Below are positions 12,671-16,623 of a DNA stretch of 16,623 nt, piece by piece. Source of the DNA: Actinomycetota bacterium. Its GTDB lineage: Bacteria; Actinomycetota; Acidimicrobiia; Acidimicrobiales; Iamiaceae. The stretch spans positions 1-16,623 of the forward strand of contig JAFDWI010000314.1 in the NCBI GenBank assembly GCA_018268545.1, given 5' to 3'. The first letter of the stretch is position 1, and every line of letters begins with the position of its first letter. The notes under the pieces are model-generated. The model searched no databases. It had not been told where the DNA came from and saw nothing but the letters and a program-made list of their open reading frames with translations. The position numbers and the translations under genes were made by a program.

Positions 12671-14770
12671 CTAGCCGATGTCGATCAACTCCGCCGGGGG
12701 AATGTGACGGCCCCGGCGCCGTCGACGGGCCCGGACGATGTCGCGGATCCACCACACGATCAGGAACGCGAGCGACCCGAAGCTGATCATCAGCCCCACC
12801 CCGGACGCCTTGGTGGATCGGACGACCAGTTCGGTGTCGCCCGCGACGAGACGACCGTCGGGGGACGTGAAGGTGAGCCGGATCGTCGTGTCGCCGGGTG
12901 AGTCACTGTGGACCCGCAGGTCGAACCGTGTCGTCGGTTCGTTCAGATGGAGCGGTTGGGTCTTGCCGTCGAGGAACCGGAGTCGCGCGGGGGCGTCGAT
13001 GTGCGCGACGAGTTCGGTGGGTCCGTCGTCGGTGCGATGCACCATGATCGGCAGCGTGGCCGAGTCGGCGGTGAGCGTGATGGTCTGGCGTGAAGGGAGC
13101 CGGATACCGGACGCGGCTTCGGCGACGACGTGCCGGATCGACGTGAACTCGGCGAGGCGCCGGTCCTCGGTCGTCGAGGGCATAGCGGCGACCGCGACAC
13201 GCTGTCGCATGCCCTGTGCCGCAGCCCGGGCACGCGGGGCCCCACCGGTTGCCATCGTGACGAACGAGTCGATGTCGGCGGTCGTGGTGCGGACCTGTCG
13301 TCCCAGCAACGTCTCCGGGGCGGGGCGGGCGGTGGCGCGCAGCGAACGTTCCAGGACCGGGCCGCGCGTGGCGGTGTCGCCACCGCGGCGTGCGGGTGGC
13401 GTGTTCGCGAACACGGCGGACAATGCCGTGGGTGTCACCAGGGCGTCCGTACCGGCGGGGTGGGCGGTGTCGAGGGCTCGAACGTAGGCCGACAGGAATG
13501 CTGCCGACGCCGGGTGGCCGGGTGGCGGGGCGACGACGACGCCGCGCTCGATGGACGGAAGATCGAGTGCGATGACCGAAAGGTCGGCGATCAGATGGTT
13601 TGCGCCCGCTACCGGATCCGGTGAGTCGAAGTGATGCTCGAGGTCCGGGTCGATCTGCATCGCGGTGACCGAACGGTCACCTCCGAGGTCGATCTGGAAC
13701 GGTGCGGCGAGGGTGCGGGGGAACAGCGACGTGTTCAGCGGCTCCAATGCCTCGGCGGGAACGAGGAACCGTGTCGCTCCTCGGGCGACGAACCAGTCGA
13801 GTGTCGCGGCCGAGACCGATCCGCCCCACGCCGGCAGGTCGACGATCGTCCGGGTCGGTGCGTGGAGCCGGGTGGTGAGGGTCGTGTCGCCGTGATCGCT
13901 GTTCGCGGCGAGGAAGGGGACCAGGTCGGGGGTGGCGAGCCACGTGGCCGGGTCGACGGTCGACCAGGGTTGTGCCTGGATCGGTAGACCCTCGGTCAGT
14001 GAGGCGAGGCGCCGAAAGGTCGTCGGCGCGGTCGGCCGTGGACTCGTCGAGCTGTCGGCGAGCGCCTCGGCGTCGACGAGTGCCGGCGAGATCGCGAATC
14101 CCAGGCTCGCCCGGACCCCACCCGACACGTCGGCGAGCCCGGTCGACAACTCGTGCGCCGAGCGGCGCGCGAGCGCGGTCGTCGTGGGCTCGCCGGTCGC
14201 CGAGGTCGTGGCCGGCGGTTGCAGACGTAACTCCGTTGCCACCGAGAGCGCGTGGGATCCGTCGTTCCCCGGTGCCGTCGACGCGGCCGGCAGCCGAACG
14301 ATGTAGACCACCGACGAGGTGAGCCGTGACCCGCCGGGATCACGGAGTTCCAACTCGAGCGGGTAGACGCCCGGACGCCGGAGCAGGACGGTGTTCGCTG
14401 CGGTCGGCGTCGACCCGTCGGTCACGCCGAAGTTCACCGAGAGCGGACCCGATCCCGCGTCGACGGGCTGATCGCCGAGGCGGCCGACGACACCGCCGAG
14501 GTTGCGCCCGTCGGTGGTCAACTTGAACGCGGATCGTGTCGCTACGGCACCGTGCAGCGTCGGCACGATGATCGAACCCGGTGGTGCGCCGCTCACGCGG
14601 AGCGCGACCGCGACCAGGCCGACGGGTGCCACCCACGGATCGAGCGACACGAGCCGGATGGTCGGCGCCGCGGTCGTCGCGGGCGCCGCATTCGCAGGTG
14701 TTCCGCCAGCGCAGAGCGCCGCCACGATGATCCCGCCGGCGGCGATCGCGAGGTGGATCCGTCGTGTCAC
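12671..14770 (-). CDS. Secreted, membrane-anchored DUF6049-like protein
   Basis: With the GTG at 14770 the product has 699 residues. It starts with a clear Sec signal peptide (TRR, then HLAIAAGGIIVAALCAGGTP, cleavage likely after ANA near residue 28), continues with a large extracytoplasmic region, and ends with a transmembrane helix (about 655-675, GLMISFGSLAFLIVWWI) and a strongly basic tail (RARRRRRGRH). Size, topology and position near trxB match actinobacterial DUF6049 proteins such as Rv3909, whose gene adjoins murJ; their molecular role is not established, but the location suggests the cell envelope. The chosen GTG overlaps the stop of the upstream GNAT gene (GTGA), a sign of translational coupling. 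ATG 14791 would add seven residues. The DUF assignment rests on layout and synteny. Confidence 0.75.
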   Translation of the reverse strand: MTRRIHLAIAAGGIIVAALCAGGTPANAAPATTAAPTIRLVSLDPWVAPVGLVAVALRVSGAPPGSIIVPTLHGAVATRSAFKLTTDGRNLGGVVGRLGDQPVDAGSGPLSVNFGVTDGSTPTAANTVLLRRPGVYPLELELRDPGGSRLTSSVVYIVRLPAASTAPGNDGSHALSVATELRLQPPATTSATGEPTTTALARRSAHELSTGLADVSGGVRASLGFAISPALVDAEALADSSTSPRPTAPTTFRRLASLTEGLPIQAQPWSTVDPATWLATPDLVPFLAANSDHGDTTLTTRLHAPTRTIVDLPAWGGSVSAATLDWFVARGATRFLVPAEALEPLNTSLFPRTLAAPFQIDLGGDRSVTAMQIDPDLEHHFDSPDPVAGANHLIADLSVIALDLPSIERGVVVAPPPGHPASAAFLSAYVRALDTAHPAGTDALVTPTALSAVFANTPPARRGGDTATRGPVLERSLRATARPAPETLLGRQVRTTTADIDSFVTMATGGAPRARAAAQGMRQRVAVAAMPSTTEDRRLAEFTSIRHVVAEAASGIRLPSRQTITLTADSATLPIMVHRTDDGPTELVAHIDAPARLRFLDGKTQPLHLNEPTTRFDLRVHSDSPGDTTIRLTFTSPDGRLVAGDTELVVRSTKASGVGLMISFGSLAFLIVWWIRDIVRARRRRRGRHIPPAELIDIG

Positions 14771-15522
14771 GTGGACGTGGTCCGATCCCATGCCCACACC
14801 GCGAGCCGGTCCGACGTCGGCACGAAGCCGACGGATCGGTACAGGTTGCAGCCTGCGGTGTTGGTCGGCTGGGTGTTCACCAGCGCGGTGCAAACCCCAC
14901 GACGGCGGAACCAACCGAGCGCATCGGTCACGAGTGCTCGCCCGTGGCCACAGCGTCGGAACGTGGGGTCGACCGCGACCCGTTGGATGTACCCGAACGT
15001 GCCCGCGCAACCCGACACCGCGTACGCGGCGTCGCATGCCCGCATCCCGTGGGTCGTGACGACCCGGAACCGCCGGGCGGGTGTCGCCGCGATGATCGTC
15101 GCGAGTCCCGAACCGTCGACGGCCCGACCCGGCCCGAATGCACGTTCGTCGATCTCGGCGACACGGGACAGTTCACGACGGGGGCGACCTCGCCGGAGCG
15201 AGAACGACGTCGTGCCGGTGGCGGCCGTGGGCGCGGCGGCACGAGCGTCGGTCGTGTCGAGATCGAGGCGGAGGACACACAACTCCTCGTGCAGGTGGAA
15301 GCCGGCCGCAGCGAACGGAGCGATCGCGTTCTCGTCGAGCGCCGCGGTCAGGACCCGCATCACGCCCCGTTCGGCGAGGCGGCCGAGCACTGCGACGATC
15401 GCATCGGGGTCGACGCGCAGGCGCGGGTCGACCGGGCGGACGACGACGGTGCGGCCGACGTCGTGCCACGCGTCGCACAGCAGCCGGTCGTCACCGACGC
15501 GGAAGATCTCGGGGGTGCTCAT
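14767..15522 (-). CDS. GNAT-family N-acetyltransferase
   Basis: The product (251 residues from ATG 15522) carries the acetyl-CoA-binding GNAT motif A: VAVDPTFRRCGHGRALV (182-198) with R-x2-G-x-G/A, followed by the typical ALVNTQPTNTAGCNLYRSVGF stretch (213-233). The first 90 residues look like the end of another, degenerate GNAT half (VLTAALDENAIAPFAAAGF), so the protein may be a truncated tandem GNAT as in mycothiol synthase MshD; the substrate cannot be told. AGAGAGG precedes ATG 15522 by only 2 nt; ATG 15543 in frame is an alternative. Its stop overlaps the start of the DUF6049 gene by 4 nt, so it appears to be the first gene of the leftward operon, divergent from the deacetylase gene. Confidence 0.85.
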   Translation of the reverse strand: MSTPEIFRVGDDRLLCDAWHDVGRTVVVRPVDPRLRVDPDAIVAVLGRLAERGVMRVLTAALDENAIAPFAAAGFHLHEELCVLRLDLDTTDARAAAPTAATGTTSFSLRRGRPRRELSRVAEIDERAFGPGRAVDGSGLATIIAATPARRFRVVTTHGMRACDAAYAVSGCAGTFGYIQRVAVDPTFRRCGHGRALVTDALGWFRRRGVCTALVNTQPTNTAGCNLYRSVGFVPTSDRLAVWAWDRTTST

Positions 15523-15555
15523 CGCCTCTCTGGCTCGTCGCATCGTCGACCACCG

Positions 15556-15585
15556 AGGCTAGAGGATGCGCCGACGGGCGCATCC
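15556..15585 (-). promoter_or_regulatory. Possible GNAT-operon promoter with overlapping perfect hairpin
   Basis: GGATGCGCC (15564-15572) and GGCGCATCC (15577-15585) form a perfect 9-bp inverted repeat with the tetraloop GACG. Just next to it, on the - strand, TAGCCT (15561-15556) fits a TANNNT -10 box for the GNAT operon. The repeat would cover the -10/-35 spacer, the place for a repressor site; no good -35 is seen. A terminator role is unlikely as no gene ends here. Confidence 0.4.
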
Positions 15586-15746
15586 GACCGATGGGCACAG
15601 TGGCTTTCCTGCGAGCGGAACTCGGAGATTGTCAATCGTGAGCCGAGCCAGAGGTGACCTGCCCGCGCAGCCTGGCAGACGTGTCGTCGTGAGCCCGGGC
15701 GTGCCGGTGCGGGGACACGCCCCGGATCGGGCCGACGGGCGGCGAC

Positions 15747-15761
15747 TACGCTGGGGGAGTG
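15747..15761 (+). promoter_or_regulatory. -10 box for a probable leaderless deacetylase mRNA
   Basis: TACGCT (15747-15752, TANNNT) ends 6 nt before the GTG start codon at 15759-15761. That is the spacing of leaderless actinobacterial transcripts, where the start codon is also the first transcribed base. The purine run GGGGGA touches the GTG and cannot serve as a Shine-Dalgarno. No clear -35 is visible. Confidence 0.5.
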
Positions 15762-16623
15762 GCGCTGCTCATCGTCGCCGACGAACGGTGCGCTCGGCAT
15801 GTTGCCGGGGTCGGGCATCCCGAACGGCCCGAACGCCTCGACGCCGTCATGGCCGGTGTGGTGGCGGCGCACGTCGACGGCGCGTTGGAGTTCGAATCAC
15901 CGACGCCCGCCGGCGACGACGACCTCGAACGGGTTCACGATCCTGGCTATGTGACGGCGCTGCATTCGCGGTGTGTGACCGGCGGCGGGCGCCTGGACCC
16001 GGACACGGCCGTCGTTCCCGCCTCTTGGGAGGCGGCCCGTCTCGCCGCGGGCGCCGGGTTGTGTGCGATCGACGCGTTGGTGTCGGGGCGGGTCGACGAC
16101 GTGGTGTGCGCGGTCCGTCCGCCCGGGCATCACGCCCGACCGGGGGCCGCGATGGGCTTCTGTCTGTTCAACAACGTCGCGGTCACCGCCGCGACGTTGG
16201 CCGAGCATGGGGATCGGGTTCTCGTCGTCGACATCGACGTGCACCACGGGAACGGCACCCAGGAGATGTTCTGGAACGACCCGCGTGTCGCGTACGTGTC
16301 GATCCACCAGTGGCCGTGGTATCCGGGAACGGGTGCGGTGGACGAGGTCGGTGGTCCCGGGGCACCCGGAGGGATCCTCAACGTACCGGTGCCCGCGGGA
16401 ACGACCGGGGACACCTACGACGCGGCGTTCGAGTCGCTCGTGGTCCCGTTCTCCGAGGCGTTCGCGCCGGACTGGGTGTGCGTGTCGCTCGGATTCGACG
16501 CGCATCGGGCCGACCCGTTGGCCGAGGTCGCGTTGTCGGCGGGCGACTATGCGCGCCTGGTCGGGCGGATCCGTTCCCTGGTCGGGCCGCGCCGGTCGAT
16601 CGTGTTCCTCGAAGGTGGTTACG
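15759..16623 (+). CDS. Histone-deacetylase-family amidohydrolase (3' end outside window)
   Basis: The frame is open to the right edge and gives the first 288 residues. It belongs to the zinc-dependent HDAC / acetylpolyamine amidohydrolase / AcuC superfamily, which removes acetyl groups from Lys or polyamines. Visible: the N-terminal GHPERPERL (19-27), the catalytic His pair in RPPGHHA (120-126), the metal motif DIDVHHGNGTQ (158-168; D160 and H162 as ligands), GFDAH (245-249; third ligand D247), and EGGY (285-288) with the transition-state Tyr as the last complete codon. All active-site residues are intact. An in-frame stop at 15690 and no other start codon before 15759 fix GTG 15759 as the start. 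It is divergent from the GNAT operon. The true substrate (protein, polyamine or small amide) cannot be read from sequence. Confidence 0.95.
   Translation, partial: MALLIVADERCARHVAGVGHPERPERLDAVMAGVVAAHVDGALEFESPTPAGDDDLERVHDPGYVTALHSRCVTGGGRLDPDTAVVPASWEAARLAAGAGLCAIDALVSGRVDDVVCAVRPPGHHARPGAAMGFCLFNNVAVTAATLAEHGDRVLVVDIDVHHGNGTQEMFWNDPRVAYVSIHQWPWYPGTGAVDEVGGPGAPGGILNVPVPAGTTGDTYDAAFESLVVPFSEAFAPDWVCVSLGFDAHRADPLAEVALSAGDYARLVGRIRSLVGPRRSIVFLEGGY

Noticed and set aside
15887..15900. tRNA T-arm-like GGAGTTCGAATCAC
   Set aside because: It lies inside the deacetylase coding frame and no cloverleaf surrounds it.
1..16623. CRISPR arrays, insertion sequences, prophage or integrase genes
   Set aside because: No regularly spaced repeats, no transposase or integrase motifs and no target-site-flanked inverted repeats were seen; the gene content is core chromosomal.

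Overview
The window comes from a GC-rich bacterial chromosome with the gene order found beside the replication origin of Actinomycetota: yidC-jag-rsmG-parA-parB on the + strand, facing cwlM-trxA-trxB on the - strand. GTG starts, high-GC third codon positions, two actinobacterial-type parS sites, a SigR-like promoter and a probable leaderless gene all fit this phylum. The degV, kinase and small membrane protein genes differ from the mycobacterial layout. I suspect a deep-branching lineage such as Acidimicrobiia, but that is inference; no rRNA or other marker is present.

Positions 1-2720 (+) carry the 3' part of yidC (membrane insertase), jag/khpB (RNA-binding KH-R3H protein) and rsmG (16S rRNA methyltransferase). 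Positions 2721-4441 are a 1.7-kb stretch with no credible gene. It holds two perfect parS cores 1.4 kb apart, several perfect hairpins and a 19-bp palindrome, and it ends in a good promoter for parA. Positions 4521-6297 encode ParA and ParB, overlapping by 14 nt. ParB should bind the two parS sites, so this is a compact chromosome-segregation locus. A strong hairpin at 6310-6344 separates parB from the convergent - strand genes.

Positions 6436-15522 (-), read from right to left, carry: a GNAT acetyltransferase, a secreted and membrane-anchored DUF6049-like protein, a DegV-family fatty-acid-binding protein, a transmembrane Ser/Thr kinase with a discoidin-like extracytoplasmic domain, a single-pass membrane protein, a two-pass small membrane protein, thioredoxin reductase, thioredoxin, and a CwlM-like amidase homologue that seems to have lost its metal site. 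The gene order parallels mycobacteria (Rv3909 to Rv3915), but the murJ and sigM slot is filled by degV, the kinase and small membrane proteins. The trxB-trxA-cwlM unit has its own promoter matching the SigR/SigH thiol-stress consensus.

Positions 15523-15758 form a divergent intergenic region with a perfect 9-bp hairpin. From 15759 a histone-deacetylase-family amidohydrolase runs off the right edge; its GTG start lies 6 nt after a -10-like hexamer, suggesting a leaderless mRNA.

Taken together, the window combines chromosome partitioning, membrane and envelope biogenesis, Ser/Thr kinase signalling and thiol redox control. The most interesting points are the parS-bearing non-coding island, the internal start in jag, the inactive-looking CwlM together with a kinase whose tail resembles that of mycobacterial MurJ, and the SigR-type promoter.
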